The notes beneath the pieces were generated by a model. The model did not search any database and was not told where the DNA came from. It saw only the letters and a program-made list of their open reading frames with translations. DNA of 64,000 bases, from NCBI RefSeq assembly GCF_025060895.1, contig NZ_JANZKV010000146.1:54395-118394 (forward strand), in the 5' to 3' direction. The position numbers and the translations under genes are program-made. Below are positions 1-8,848 of this stretch, in pieces (within the stretch, counting starts at the first letter, position 1; each line of letters starts with the position of its first letter). Source of the stretch: Stieleria sedimenti (GTDB lineage Bacteria > Planctomycetota > Planctomycetia > Pirellulales > Pirellulaceae).

Positions 1-1287
1 CTGCCGTCCCGCCGCATCGGTGGGAATCTGAATCGTGGCAGTGTGTGAGTCAGCACCTGTGATGACGACCTTTCCGCCGTAGTTACCGGCGTCGGGCTGA
101 ACCCACCAGTTGAAGGTCAATTTGTCGCCGTCAGGATCGGTTGTCTTTGACGCGTCCAGCGTCACGGAGGCTCCCGGAGCGGCGTCCTTGTGAATGACTT
201 TGATGCCGTCGTCACCATCAACAACGAGTTTCGGGTTGCGATTGCCATGGCCGTCTTTCGCCCAGTCCATGCGGGCGGCGAAATTGTTGAAGGCGGCCGG
301 GTACGTTCGTTTGAAATTAGACACACACGATTTGGCTTCGCGCCAAACGCCGTTTTCCCGTTTGACAAAGTTGCCGCCCCAACTTGCCTGCGTCGGGTCT
401 TCCGGATCATTCAGTCCGTTCGGCATCAGGTACAAAAACGCGGGCGTGTCGCCTTCGACGCCATACTTGTATTTCGGGTACTGGCTACCCATGTGGCCGT
501 GGCCTTGAATGTGCTTGGCGTATTCGTTCCAGTTGCTCTTGCCGATTTCGTTGTGCTGCTTCCATGCGGCTTCGTCCCAGATAAACAACAGCTCGTCGCG
601 CGTCTGTTCGTAGATCCAACCGTGGGAACTGATGTCATGGTTCTCGCCGCGATAGTGTCGGTCCTGGTCGGTGATCGCATATGCTCGGAGCTTCCGCAGG
701 AATTTCTTGTAGTCATCCTCACTGCGTTCTTTCTTGACTTCGTAGATTGCCTGTGCCAGCGTGTTGCCGCCGCCCCAGATACCAATCCACAGCGGGCGTT
801 CGTCGGCTTCGTCCGCTTGCTTGATGAGCAATTCGCAACCTGGCGATCCGTTGTCGTCGCCGATGAATTGCTTCCCACGATTCATGCTGCCAAACATGAT
901 CCGTTTGCGCAGATAATCGGGGCTCGGCCAGTAGCCCACCTTCTGCTTGTTGCCATCGTGCGCGTGCCCGGTCTGGCCGCTTCGCTTCATCAGATTTGGA
1001 AGATCTTTTTCATAAGCATCGACGACTCCCCGCGCGATGTGAATGAATCCGCGTTCGGGTTCTTTGTTGAGCGTACGGATGCTGTAGCCCGTCGAAATCA
1101 CGATACCTTCGATTTCAAACATGTCCGCATGTGCGAGTAGTCGAATCAGCGATTCGTGATCATCGGTTTCCCACGTGGAGATATCCGTCAGCACAAGCAT
1201 TCTTGGTTTGAGCGATTCGGCGAATGATTGCGTAGACATCGCGAATGCTATTGTCGCGCCCATCGCGTAGAAAAAGAATCGATTCAT
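1..1287 (-). CDS. DUF1593 family nucleoside-hydrolase-like secreted protein (3' end outside window)
   Basis: This frame stays open from an ATG at 1287 to the window edge (429 codons), so the protein is cut at its C-terminus. It starts with a hydrophobic signal-like stretch (residues about 3-20). The segment LVLTDISTWETDDHESLIR at about residues 31-49 resembles the Asp-rich metal/ribose site at the start of the nucleoside-hydrolase fold, which the DUF1593 family shares. Near the visible end is an Ig-like/cadherin-like C-terminal part (SVTLDASKTTDPDGDKLTFNW), usual for the family. It is the last visible gene of a leftward ribose-type transport operon, so release of a sugar from a glycoside or nucleoside outside the cytoplasm is a reasonable inference. 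The substrate is not known for this family. Confidence 0.8.
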   Translation of the reverse strand, partial: MNRFFFYAMGATIAFAMSTQSFAESLKPRMLVLTDISTWETDDHESLIRLLAHADMFEIEGIVISTGYSIRTLNKEPERGFIHIARGVVDAYEKDLPNLMKRSGQTGHAHDGNKQKVGYWPSPDYLRKRIMFGSMNRGKQFIGDDNGSPGCELLIKQADEADERPLWIGIWGGGNTLAQAIYEVKKERSEDDYKKFLRKLRAYAITDQDRHYRGENHDISSHGWIYEQTRDELLFIWDEAAWKQHNEIGKSNWNEYAKHIQGHGHMGSQYPKYKYGVEGDTPAFLYLMPNGLNDPEDPTQASWGGNFVKRENGVWREAKSCVSNFKRTYPAAFNNFAARMDWAKDGHGNRNPKLVVDGDDGIKVIHKDAAPGASVTLDASKTTDPDGDKLTFNWWVQPDAGNYGGKVVITGADSHTATIQIPTDAAGRQ

Positions 1288-1430
1288 TCTGGATCATTCT
1301 GGTTGGAGTTGAGTTTTGTTGTCAGCATCTATTCGCATCAGCGCGGGGCCGGCATGCGCCGGCCCTGCGTATTCATTTCACTTCGATAACGACACAGATT
1401 CGAGGACGAGTTCTCTTTTCTTCGCTCATG

Positions 1431-2402
1431 CTACCGTTCCTGAGCACTCATTCGGTCAATTGCGACGGCCGCCAGGATCACGAATCCCTTCACCACCTGC
1501 TGCCAGAACGGCGAGACATTTAGCAAGAACAGCCCGTTGTTCAATACGCCGATGATCAAACACCCGATCACAGTCCCCATCACGCTGCCTCGCCCTCCGG
1601 AGAGCGACGTACCGCCGATCACAACCGCCGCGATGGAATCCAGTTCGTAGCCCAGTCCTGCGTTCGGCTGGGCGGAATCAAGACGAGCAGTCACGATCAG
1701 ACCAGCGACTCCGGCGAGCATCCCGCCGAGCGTGTAAACGGCGACTTTGATGCGATCGACGCGCAGTCCCGTCAGCAATGCCGCCCTTTCATTTCCGCCG
1801 ACGGCGTAGATGTGTCTGCCAAAACGCGTTCGACGCGTGAGCAGGACGAAGATTCCGACTAGCGAAGCCGTGATCCAGACCGGAACTGGAATCCCTAGGA
1901 ACACGCCCGTTCCGATCGCGCCGAAGGATTGTCCGAGTCCCGTGACGGGAAAGCCGCCCGTCCATAGCATCGTGAGACCGCGCGCGATACTGAACATCCC
2001 AAGCGTCGCCACGAACGGCGGAAGCTTGAACCGAGTGATCGTCACACCGTTGAAGAATCCGGCCCCCGCACCAACCAGAAGCCCAGCAGCGATCGATCCA
2101 AGAACCGTGAACTGCAACTCCATTCCCAGCAATTCCAGCCGGAGTCCGTTCTTGAGCAAGCCTGCGGCGACTGCGCCGGACAGGGCAAGGATCGCCCCCA
2201 CAGAGAGATCGATTCCCGCGGTCAGGATGATGAGCGTCATACCGATCGACAGGCACAGGTTGACTGAGATCTGTCGAAGTATGTTGAGACCGTTTTCCAA
2301 CGTTAGAAAACTGTCTGACAACAGGCTCATCCCAACCAGCAATACAGTTAGCGCGATGAGCGATTGAAACCTGGCCAGGTGTGTGCGATCGAGCTTTAAC
2401 AT
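1431..2402 (-). CDS. rbsC: ribose-type ABC transporter permease
   Basis: 323 residues, the normal length for an RbsC/BPD_transp_2 permease. It is strongly hydrophobic, with about eight to ten membrane segments. Family landmarks are visible, such as LTAGIDLSVGAILALSGAV (about residues 61-79) and the late loop GGTSLSGGRGSVMGTVIGC. It forms the membrane channel of a CUT2-type importer with the ATPase and binding protein encoded just upstream. Its ATG overlaps the end of rbsA by 7 bases, so it is translationally coupled. The exact sugar cannot be read from sequence; ribose is the default because of the neighbouring RbsD homologue. Confidence 0.92.
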   Translation of the reverse strand: MLKLDRTHLARFQSLIALTVLLVGMSLLSDSFLTLENGLNILRQISVNLCLSIGMTLIILTAGIDLSVGAILALSGAVAAGLLKNGLRLELLGMELQFTVLGSIAAGLLVGAGAGFFNGVTITRFKLPPFVATLGMFSIARGLTMLWTGGFPVTGLGQSFGAIGTGVFLGIPVPVWITASLVGIFVLLTRRTRFGRHIYAVGGNERAALLTGLRVDRIKVAVYTLGGMLAGVAGLIVTARLDSAQPNAGLGYELDSIAAVVIGGTSLSGGRGSVMGTVIGCLIIGVLNNGLFLLNVSPFWQQVVKGFVILAAVAIDRMSAQER

Positions 2403-3931
2403 GGCGTCGCCGTACTCCCCGGAAAGGCCGCGTGCAGAATCTGTTCATCCGTGGCATCGTCCCGATCGAACTCTGCCGCCGGCCGACCCTCGCAAAGCAC
2501 GAGAATTCGATCGGAGACGGCCATCACTTCCGGAAGTTCGGAGGACACCAACACGACGGCGAGTCCTTCACCCGTCAATTCGTTGATCAGTGAGTAGATT
2601 TCGCTCTTTGACTGAACGTCAATCCCGCGGGTTGGCTCATCGAGCATCAGAACGATGGGATCGGTAGCAAGCCACTTGGCGAGGATGACCTTTTGCTGGT
2701 TCCCTCCGCTCAAATTGATGATGAGCTGACGAAGTGACGGCGATTTGACGCGGAATCGCTCGATGAAAGGCTGTACATGCTCGCGCTCAGCGCGGCGACT
2801 GAGCAACCCGAAGCGTTGTGCTCGATCGAGGCTTGCGAGGCTCGCGTTTTCTTCAACGGTCATCGACAGGACCAACCCGTCGTGTTTGCGATCTTCAGGA
2901 ACCAGCGCAAGACCACTTGCAACGGCGTCCCGAGGGGATTTTATCGTAACGGGATGACGATCTACGAAGACCTCACCGGTGGAGACACCGCTGTGCAGGC
3001 CAAAGATACATTCCAGTAACTCCGTTCGACCGGCACCCATCAGTCCAAAGAGACCCAGGACCTCGCCCTTGCGAACCTGAAAACTGACGTCGTTGACCAG
3101 GTAGTCCGACGGGCGAGTCGGATGCTTGAGCGAAACATTCTCGACACGCAACGCTTCGTCACGCTTCGCCGACGAGGAACGAATAGAAGACTTCACTTCG
3201 CGTCCGGCCATCATCCGTACCATCTCGTCTTGAGTGAGTTCTCCCAGTTTCGCCGTACCGATCATGCAACCGTCGCGCATCACAGCGATGTCGTCCGCGA
3301 TGTGCTCAAGTTCCTCGAGGCGGTGAGTGATGTACACGATCGAAACGCCTTGCCGTTTCAAATCGCCAATCCGTTGAAACAGCACTTCGGTTTCGTGCTC
3401 CGTGATTGCCGACGTTGGTTCGTCCATGATCAGCATGCGAACATCACCGGCCAGGGCGCGAGCAATTTCGACAAGCTGCTGCTGCCCGACCCGCAGTCGT
3501 CGGGCGACTGCTGTCGGCGAAACATCCAAATCCAGAAGCTCCAGCCACTGCCTCGCGCGATGGTTCAGTTCGCGGTAGTCAATCAGCATGTCGAGGTGGA
3601 GTGGTTCGCAACCGAGGAAGATGTTCTCGGCCACCGTCATATCAGGAACGAGGCTAAGCTCCTGATGAATCATGGCAATCCCGTGATCGATTGCATCACG
3701 TGGGCGAGTAAAACGAACTGGGTGGCCCTGCAAGATCAACTCACCTTCGTCGGGTGTCTGCACGCCAGCCATCACGTTCATGAGTGTCGATTTGCCGGCA
3801 CCATTCTCGCCGAGCAGAGCCGTCAGCCGGCCAGCACGCAGCGTCAAATTGACTCGATCCAGCGCCTTGACGCCGGGAAACGCTTTGGAGATCCCGCGGG
3901 CTTCCAGGACAACTTCGCCGCCTGCCATCAT
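2396..3931 (-). CDS. rbsA: ribose/sugar ABC transporter ATP-binding protein (two ATPase domains)
   Basis: About 511 residues with the duplicated nucleotide-binding domains typical of RbsA/MglA. The N-terminal domain has Walker A GENGAGKST, signature LRVGQQQLVEIARAL and Walker B LIMDEPTSAIT. The C-terminal domain has the degenerate Walker A GLMGAGRTELLE, a signature NLSGGNQQKV and Walker B LMLDEPTRGID. Two ATGs are in tandem (3931 and 3928); the sequence GGAGG at 3936-3940 serves either. The first overlaps the stop of the DUF2291 gene as ATGA. An upstream in-frame ATG at 4003 would run far into that gene and is rejected. It energises sugar import together with rbsC and rbsB. Confidence 0.93.
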   Translation of the reverse strand: MMAGGEVVLEARGISKAFPGVKALDRVNLTLRAGRLTALLGENGAGKSTLMNVMAGVQTPDEGELILQGHPVRFTRPRDAIDHGIAMIHQELSLVPDMTVAENIFLGCEPLHLDMLIDYRELNHRARQWLELLDLDVSPTAVARRLRVGQQQLVEIARALAGDVRMLIMDEPTSAITEHETEVLFQRIGDLKRQGVSIVYITHRLEELEHIADDIAVMRDGCMIGTAKLGELTQDEMVRMMAGREVKSSIRSSSAKRDEALRVENVSLKHPTRPSDYLVNDVSFQVRKGEVLGLFGLMGAGRTELLECIFGLHSGVSTGEVFVDRHPVTIKSPRDAVASGLALVPEDRKHDGLVLSMTVEENASLASLDRAQRFGLLSRRAEREHVQPFIERFRVKSPSLRQLIINLSGGNQQKVILAKWLATDPIVLMLDEPTRGIDVQSKSEIYSLINELTGEGLAVVLVSSELPEVMAVSDRILVLCEGRPAAEFDRDDATDEQILHAAFPGSTATPC

Positions 3932-4584
3932 TGAGCCTCCGCAATGAAAGGGACGACTCGCAATGGACTCAAGTCGGTGGTCTCGTCCGTGATCTGAACG
4001 CAACCGACAAAACGAACGGTCCCGCCGACCACCGCGACTTTCCGCAGCGTTGGCAGGACCTGAGCCTCGATGCGCCGATTGATTTCCGACGAGATCCTGT
4101 TGAAGTCCTGCGAATTGGCATAATCGTTTACGTCTAGCAGGCCGGTAGCGTCACGAACGGCGTTGCCGAAGATGGGGCCGGACTCCAGCAACACTTCGGC
4201 GTCATCAGCACCTTGCCGGATCACCAACGCGACGGTGTTTCTTTCCACCCGGGTCACGCGGCCAGTGCCGGAGATGAAATAGTAGTAGGTACTGCTCAGT
4301 CCGACGCTTCGTCCACGAGTTTTTCGAGCCTTTGCGTGATCCTCCTGAATGGCGGCAATGAGCTTCTGAGCATCGACCGCACGCGACTCTGCCGGAATAA
4401 GTTGTTCGTTCCAGAATTTCTCCACGAACGCAGCAGGATCGAAGGACTCAGCCTCCGCCGCCAAAGATTCTTGCTCGGCTTGCTCCAGTGGCACGATCTG
4501 AAACAACGGCCAAAACCAAACCGCGACAACACAGGCTGCCGCGATCGTGCCTCGGATGACCCACCGCTGTCTGCTCGATTTCAC
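3928..4584 (-). CDS. DUF2291 family membrane-anchored protein
   Basis: 218 residues with a single N-terminal membrane segment (about residues 9-25, [17 protein letters not shown]), then a soluble domain with [15 protein letters not shown], the conserved opening of DUF2291. Proteins of this family are predicted periplasmic or anchored proteins repeatedly found inside ribose/xylose ABC operons; their role is unknown. Here the gene sits between rbsB and rbsA with ATGA overlaps on both sides, so it is made in step with the transporter. I infer an accessory role in the transporter, for example helping the binding protein or complex assembly. Nothing in the sequence shows catalysis. Confidence 0.85.
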   Translation of the reverse strand: MKSSRQRWVIRGTIAAACVVAVWFWPLFQIVPLEQAEQESLAAEAESFDPAAFVEKFWNEQLIPAESRAVDAQKLIAAIQEDHAKARKTRGRSVGLSSTYYYFISGTGRVTRVERNTVALVIRQGADDAEVLLESGPIFGNAVRDATGLLDVNDYANSQDFNRISSEINRRIEAQVLPTLRKVAVVGGTVRFVGCVQITDETTDLSPLRVVPFIAEAQ

Positions 4585-5582
4585 TCCGCATCCTCTTTGC
4601 CGGTATCACCGTATTTGTCGGCGTTGCCTTGATGCACAAGCTCCACCGCGACAGGAACCTTCCGCGACAAGTCACGCTCGCCTTTCAGATACTTGTCCGC
4701 ATATTCGGCGGCGGTTTGAGCCATCAGTTTGGGAAACTGCATCCCCGTGGCGACGATTTTGCCTTCCTTGATCATGTTGACCACGTCTTCCGCACCGTCG
4801 AAACCAAAGACCTTGACCTGCTGGTCCTTGCCCGCCGCCAGCAATGCTTGATAGGCACCCATGGCCATCGCATCGTTGCCGCAGAAGACTGCCTTGATAT
4901 TGGGATGGGCCTGAAGAATCGTTTCCATCACGTCGAGCGCCTTGGCCCGATCAAAGTCGGCGCTTTGCTGAGCGACCAATTTCAGGTCGGGATATCGATC
5001 GACGACACTGTGAAAACCATCAGACCGGTTCCGCGTGTTGTTGTCGCCAACGAGCCCCAACAATTCGACATACTCTCCCGACTCGCCCACCTCCTTCACG
5101 AAGTGCTGTCCCAAAGCGACGCAACCGGAATAGTTGTCCGACAGGATCTGCGATACTGCCGCATCCGTCGCATTGATTTCCCGGTCCATGCAGAAAACGG
5201 GAACGCCTGCTTCTTTGGCGCGGCGGACATTCGCGACCGAACCGTCTGCATCCGTTGGGTTGAAGAGAATCGCTGAGTATCCCGACGCGATGACATTATC
5301 GAAGTGTGCGGTTTCTTTGGCGGGATCGTTCTGTGAATCGAAGACGGTGGCTTCATAACCGAGCTTCGTCGCATTCTCCTTTGCGGACTCGGCCAGAACG
5401 ACGAACCACGGATTGTTCAGCGTCGAGATGACGACGGCGACTTTCTGTCCGCTGGATTGCGATGCTCCAGTGCTGGCTTCTTGCGTGTTGTGGTCACGAC
5501 TTCGACTGTTACAGCCGGTAACGGCGATCGCCAGCGAACAAGCTAGCGTCGTCAGAATTCGAAGGAAGGATTGTCGAACCAT
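4581..5582 (-). CDS. rbsB: ribose-type ABC transporter substrate-binding lipoprotein
   Basis: 333 residues. The N-terminus has a lipoprotein signal (hydrophobic run, then AVTGC with the lipobox Cys at residue 24), followed by a Ser/Gln-rich linker. The body is a periplasmic-binding-protein type 1 fold: [21 protein letters not shown] opens domain one, and [48 protein letters not shown] and [11 protein letters not shown] follow the RbsB pattern. It would capture the sugar and deliver it to RbsC. The Asp/Arg/Asn residues that contact ribose in E. coli RbsB have counterparts (MDRE, GNDAMA, FGFDGA). Its stop overlaps the next gene (ATGA), marking a tightly coupled operon. Confidence 0.92.
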   Translation of the reverse strand: MVRQSFLRILTTLACSLAIAVTGCNSRSRDHNTQEASTGASQSSGQKVAVVISTLNNPWFVVLAESAKENATKLGYEATVFDSQNDPAKETAHFDNVIASGYSAILFNPTDADGSVANVRRAKEAGVPVFCMDREINATDAAVSQILSDNYSGCVALGQHFVKEVGESGEYVELLGLVGDNNTRNRSDGFHSVVDRYPDLKLVAQQSADFDRAKALDVMETILQAHPNIKAVFCGNDAMAMGAYQALLAAGKDQQVKVFGFDGAEDVVNMIKEGKIVATGMQFPKLMAQTAAEYADKYLKGERDLSRKVPVAVELVHQGNADKYGDTGKEDAE

Positions 5583-5642
5583 GGGATGCTCTCCGGGAGT
5601 TCATTTGCCGATTACGAGTCCAACTGGACTCGCTCAGCGTCA

Positions 5643-6050
5643 TTAAAATACAACGCCGGACTTAAGGATCACGTTCGCATAGGGCGTGCATTCGCCGGTG
5701 CGTACAATGACTTCGCTTTCGCGGGTCATACTCTTGAATTCTTCGTGATCAACTTCAGTTACTTTTGGGGACATTGACTGATTGTTAAATTGCTGAATCA
5801 TCTGGTCAAAGATCGTCTGGTTGTGGTCGTGAATTTCCGTTGCCACCACGATCTCTTCCACCATCATCTCGCTTAGCATCGCGTCGAGTGTCCGAAGAAA
5901 TGACGGATAGCCGCTCTCGATTGCGAGGTCGATGCGCTTGACTCCGGCTGGGATCGGCAAGCCGGCATCACACAACGTGATTGCTGCCGTGTGTCCAATG
6001 CGGCCGATTTCGTAACTCAGTTCACTGTTGAGGAGTCGGTTGCGTTTCAT
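5643..6050 (-). CDS. rbsD: D-ribose pyranase / RbsD-FucU family mutarotase
   Basis: 135 residues, matching the small RbsD/FucU family (about 130-140). The N-terminus LLNSELSYEIGRIGHTAAIT contains the conserved His (residue 20) that in RbsD acts in interconverting beta-pyranose and beta-furanose forms. The C-terminal EVIVRTGECTPYANVILKSG matches the conserved end (RTGE..PYAN). In RbsD-type enzymes this step supplies the furanose form after import. No ribokinase gene lies nearby, which is unusual for a ribose operon. FucU-type fucose mutarotase is the main alternative; the adjacent rbs-type transporter favours RbsD. Confidence 0.87.
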   Translation of the reverse strand: MKRNRLLNSELSYEIGRIGHTAAITLCDAGLPIPAGVKRIDLAIESGYPSFLRTLDAMLSEMMVEEIVVATEIHDHNQTIFDQMIQQFNNQSMSPKVTEVDHEEFKSMTRESEVIVRTGECTPYANVILKSGVVF

Positions 6051-6068
6051 TGGTGGATTGCTTTAGCG

Positions 6069-6111
6069 CCTTTCGCTCCTGATTCTTGTGTTGCTTTCCC
6101 ATGGCGAAAGG
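6069..6111 (-). other. 8-bp perfect hairpin between dehydrogenase and rbsD
   Basis: The sequence CCTTTCGC at 6069-6076 is perfectly complementary to GCGAAAGG at 6104-6111, giving an 8-bp stem with a 27-base loop in the 87-base gap between the dehydrogenase and rbsD. There is no following T run, so it is not a clear intrinsic terminator. It could be an mRNA processing or stability hairpin that lets the two parts of the operon be expressed at different levels. Confidence 0.3.
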
Positions 6112-6137
6112 TGACGTTTGAACAGCGCAGGAGTTCC

Positions 6138-7352
6138 TTAGCTTTTATGTGGGACGACTTCGATTTTACAGCATTCATCAAAGTTCGTGACCGTTCCAAA
6201 TTTCTCAACCAATTCATCAAGGCCGAAGCGGTGTGTGATCAGCGACGGGAAATCGTAACGGTCCGATTGCTGCTGCAGAATCTTAAGCACCGGACGCCAA
6301 TCGGTCCCACAATGGAACACGGAATGAATGTGGAGGTTCTTGGAACTGATATGCTTCATCACATCCAGAGCGACAGGCTTTCCCAAGTCCACCCAGTTGC
6401 CGACTTCGATCACAGTCCCACCCTTGCGCACCATCTTGAGCGCCTCGATGAAAGCTTCCGGTTCACCAGCCGATTCGATCACAAGGTCCGGACCAACTCC
6501 TTCGGTCATTTCTTTGACCTGAGCAATTCGATCTTCCTCGGCTACCTGCGATGCGTTGATCGTTACGTCCGCATACAGGCTTTCCGCTTTCGATAGCCTC
6601 AGATCCGATAGGTCGGTTGCGATTCGCAGTCCCGCTCCATGGATCGTGGCCATGACGCCGTGCAGAATCCCCAGCGGACCGTTGCCAAGAACGGCGACCG
6701 ACATGCCCGGTCCAAAGCCTTCATTCACCGGGGCGAATGGGACCGCCGCTCGACCGAGCGCGTGAAACGCAACCGCCATCTCTTCGACGAAAACGGCAAC
6801 GTCGGTTGGCATCTCTTCAGGCACTTTGAAGAGATGCGTGCCGGGACGGATATACATGTACTCTGCAAAACCGCCTCGCAGGTACGGTTTCGTTTCGCAG
6901 TTTGGATGCAACCCGTAGGCCTGGATCTGATTCAGACACGTTGTGTTGTTGTAGTGTTTGCGACAGTAGTAGCAGTGGCCGCAGTTCACTTCGACGGCGA
7001 TAGAAACTCGATCACCAACCTGAAGAAGTTGCTTGTCATAGTCCATCGTTTTGGCAGCGTTATCACCGATTTCAACGATCGTCCCAATGACTTCGTGGCC
7101 ACCGACATAGGGGAAGATCGATTTGCCGCGTAGTTCCGTCGCTTCGCCTTTGAAGATGTGGCGATCGGTTCCGCAGATGCCCGCCATATCGACCTTCAGA
7201 ATCGCCGAGTCGTGATCCATCGTCGGATACGGATAACTCCGCATCTCAGTTTCACCGGGGGCCGTCATCGCAACGGCACGAACCGTTTCGGGCTTCGTCG
7301 ATGCTACTGCGGGCTGCCGCTGAAAGCTTTCCGAGTCCAAGATTTGTGACAT
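6138..7352 (-). CDS. zinc-dependent medium-chain alcohol/polyol dehydrogenase
   Basis: 404 residues from an ATG at 7352 that has GGAG at 7362-7365; a longer in-frame start at 7427 lacks a comparable site. The catalytic domain shows GICGTDRHIF (catalytic Zn Cys), GGHEVIG (Zn His/Glu) and a four-Cys structural zinc lobe CGHCYYCRKHYNNTTC (about residues 118-133). The Rossmann domain has VAVLGNGPLGILHG. This is the MDR family of threonine, sorbitol and other polyol dehydrogenases, which oxidise a secondary alcohol with NAD(P). As the first gene of the leftward operon that goes on to the rbs-type transporter, it probably oxidises the imported sugar or a polyol derived from it. The substrate is unassigned. 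Confidence 0.85.
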   Translation of the reverse strand: MSQILDSESFQRQPAVASTKPETVRAVAMTAPGETEMRSYPYPTMDHDSAILKVDMAGICGTDRHIFKGEATELRGKSIFPYVGGHEVIGTIVEIGDNAAKTMDYDKQLLQVGDRVSIAVEVNCGHCYYCRKHYNNTTCLNQIQAYGLHPNCETKPYLRGGFAEYMYIRPGTHLFKVPEEMPTDVAVFVEEMAVAFHALGRAAVPFAPVNEGFGPGMSVAVLGNGPLGILHGVMATIHGAGLRIATDLSDLRLSKAESLYADVTINASQVAEEDRIAQVKEMTEGVGPDLVIESAGEPEAFIEALKMVRKGGTVIEVGNWVDLGKPVALDVMKHISSKNLHIHSVFHCGTDWRPVLKILQQQSDRYDFPSLITHRFGLDELVEKFGTVTNFDECCKIEVVPHKS

Positions 7353-7525
7353 GGTGAAATTCTCCATTTCGGCTGAAGCAACGAAAACAGGATGATGTTG
7401 AGGAATCCGCCAAGAAGCTGAACTCATCCTCGGAATACAACGCGACCACGATGAGCAGAGTTATCTCACAGGATTATTGCACAGTCTCCCTCGAAAACGG
7501 GCCAAACCTACACTATCCTGAGGCC

Positions 7526-8410
7526 ATGCGACCATTTCAACACTTTGATACTGGGCGTCCCGAATTCGCTCCGTACGGCTTCACCTGTGAGGTTTGGGAG
7601 CCGATGCGGATGTCGAGACCGGACCGTCACGACGAAATTGAGATCAACTTTCTTGATCAGGGGCGCCTGACGTACCTGATCGGCGGCAACCGCATTACTG
7701 TCGAATCACGAGCGGTGACGCTGTTCTGGGCGGCTGTACCGCACCAGATCATTCAATTTGAAGATGTCACGCACTACTACGTGATCACGATTCCGTTCGG
7801 ATGGTTTCTGCAGTGGGGGCTTCCGGAAAACCTGCAAACGCAACTCATTCTCGGAAACGTGCTTTCCACCGAAACCAACGAGACAATCGCCGCGCGAGAC
7901 AAGATGCTCTTTGACCAATGGCATCGCGACCTGTCGGCTTCGGAAAGCGAGGCGCAAGAGATCGTCCTGCTCGAATTGAAAGCTCGCCTGCTGCGTCTGG
8001 CCCGTTCACACAGTCGCCGACCACCGCTTTCCGTCACACGCTGCGATGCGCGATCCAGCCGAGCATCGCCAAATCTTGAAAAAGCCGAACTGATGGCAAG
8101 CTACATTGCCAGAAACTTCAAGGCGCGACTGCTGATCAAAGACATCGCGGACTCGGTTGACCTGCACCCGGACTACGCCGCTACCTTATTTCGCAAGACG
8201 TTTGGAACAACTCTAAATTCTCTGATCACTCGACACCGCGTCGCGGAATCCCAACGCCTACTAGTCACCAGCAACGAACAGATTGTCAACGTTGCCCTGT
8301 CATCTGGATTCGATTCACTCAGTCGCTTCAATCGAGCATTCAAGGAGGTGACTGGAACCACGCCGAGCGGATTTCGCAAGCAGTGCCGTTCCGCAGGTGA
8401 CTATCGATGA
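7526..8410 (+). CDS. AraC-family transcriptional regulator
   Basis: About 294 residues from ATG 7526 (319 from ATG 7451 in the same frame). I prefer 7526 because the cupin-like sensor domain begins right there (EVWEPMRMSRPDRHDEIEI, NFLDQG), but neither start has an ideal ribosome site. The N-terminal half is an AraC_binding cupin (LIGGNRITVESRAVTLFW). The C-terminal about 100 residues form two helix-turn-helix motifs: LLIKDIADSVDLHPDYAAT and IVNVALSSGFDSLSRFNRAF, ending TGTTPSGFRK. It is divergent from the dehydrogenase/rbs operon with under 200 bases between, so it is the likely local activator responding to the sugar. Confidence 0.88.
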   Translation: MRPFQHFDTGRPEFAPYGFTCEVWEPMRMSRPDRHDEIEINFLDQGRLTYLIGGNRITVESRAVTLFWAAVPHQIIQFEDVTHYYVITIPFGWFLQWGLPENLQTQLILGNVLSTETNETIAARDKMLFDQWHRDLSASESEAQEIVLLELKARLLRLARSHSRRPPLSVTRCDARSSRASPNLEKAELMASYIARNFKARLLIKDIADSVDLHPDYAATLFRKTFGTTLNSLITRHRVAESQRLLVTSNEQIVNVALSSGFDSLSRFNRAFKEVTGTTPSGFRKQCRSAGDYR

Positions 8411-8848
8411 TTCGTTTAGCTCGGTAGGCATGTGGTCGCAGGTTGGTAGAGGAATCCAGAGTCAGTGCAGAGAAGGGATGGGAAATCCGATCGGAACGCG
8501 TAAGCATTTGGTCGAATCCCAAGGGTGGGATCCCGCACATTAGCGGCTATATCTGAGTCTCCCTCGTCCTTGTCAAATCGGACAATTGAACTGCGTTCGG
8601 TCGCCACACCGACGCGACTTCCAGCTTCTTTTTCGTGCGTTCGGTTGGACCAATCAACGCAACCACATGAAACGCCAGCTTCTCAGCTTTCGTCATGCAC
8701 GGCGGCTTCGTTGAAGTGCGGATTGTGAAAGTTGGATAAAAGTTTTCACACACCACTGTGAGAAAGCAGTCAAACCCGTATGATCTCTAGGGAGGGCTAT
8801 GCCAGACCCCCCATTGAGCTTTGCGACTTCTATTTTTACGAGGGTTTC
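8411..8848. other. 438-bp gap with no supported gene
   Basis: No open frame with a credible start, ribosome site and family signature was found. A leftward frame at 8547-8756 gives a 69-residue product containing AFHVVALIGPTERTKKKLEV, which looks protein-like but lacks a ribosome site and has no recognised family; it may be a decayed fragment. The promoter of the secreted-protein pair downstream must lie near the right end of this gap. Confidence 0.5.

Noticed and set aside
190..1140. 316-codon rightward open frame at the left edge
   Set aside because: It is the complement of the DUF1593 gene, which has a signal peptide and family motifs.
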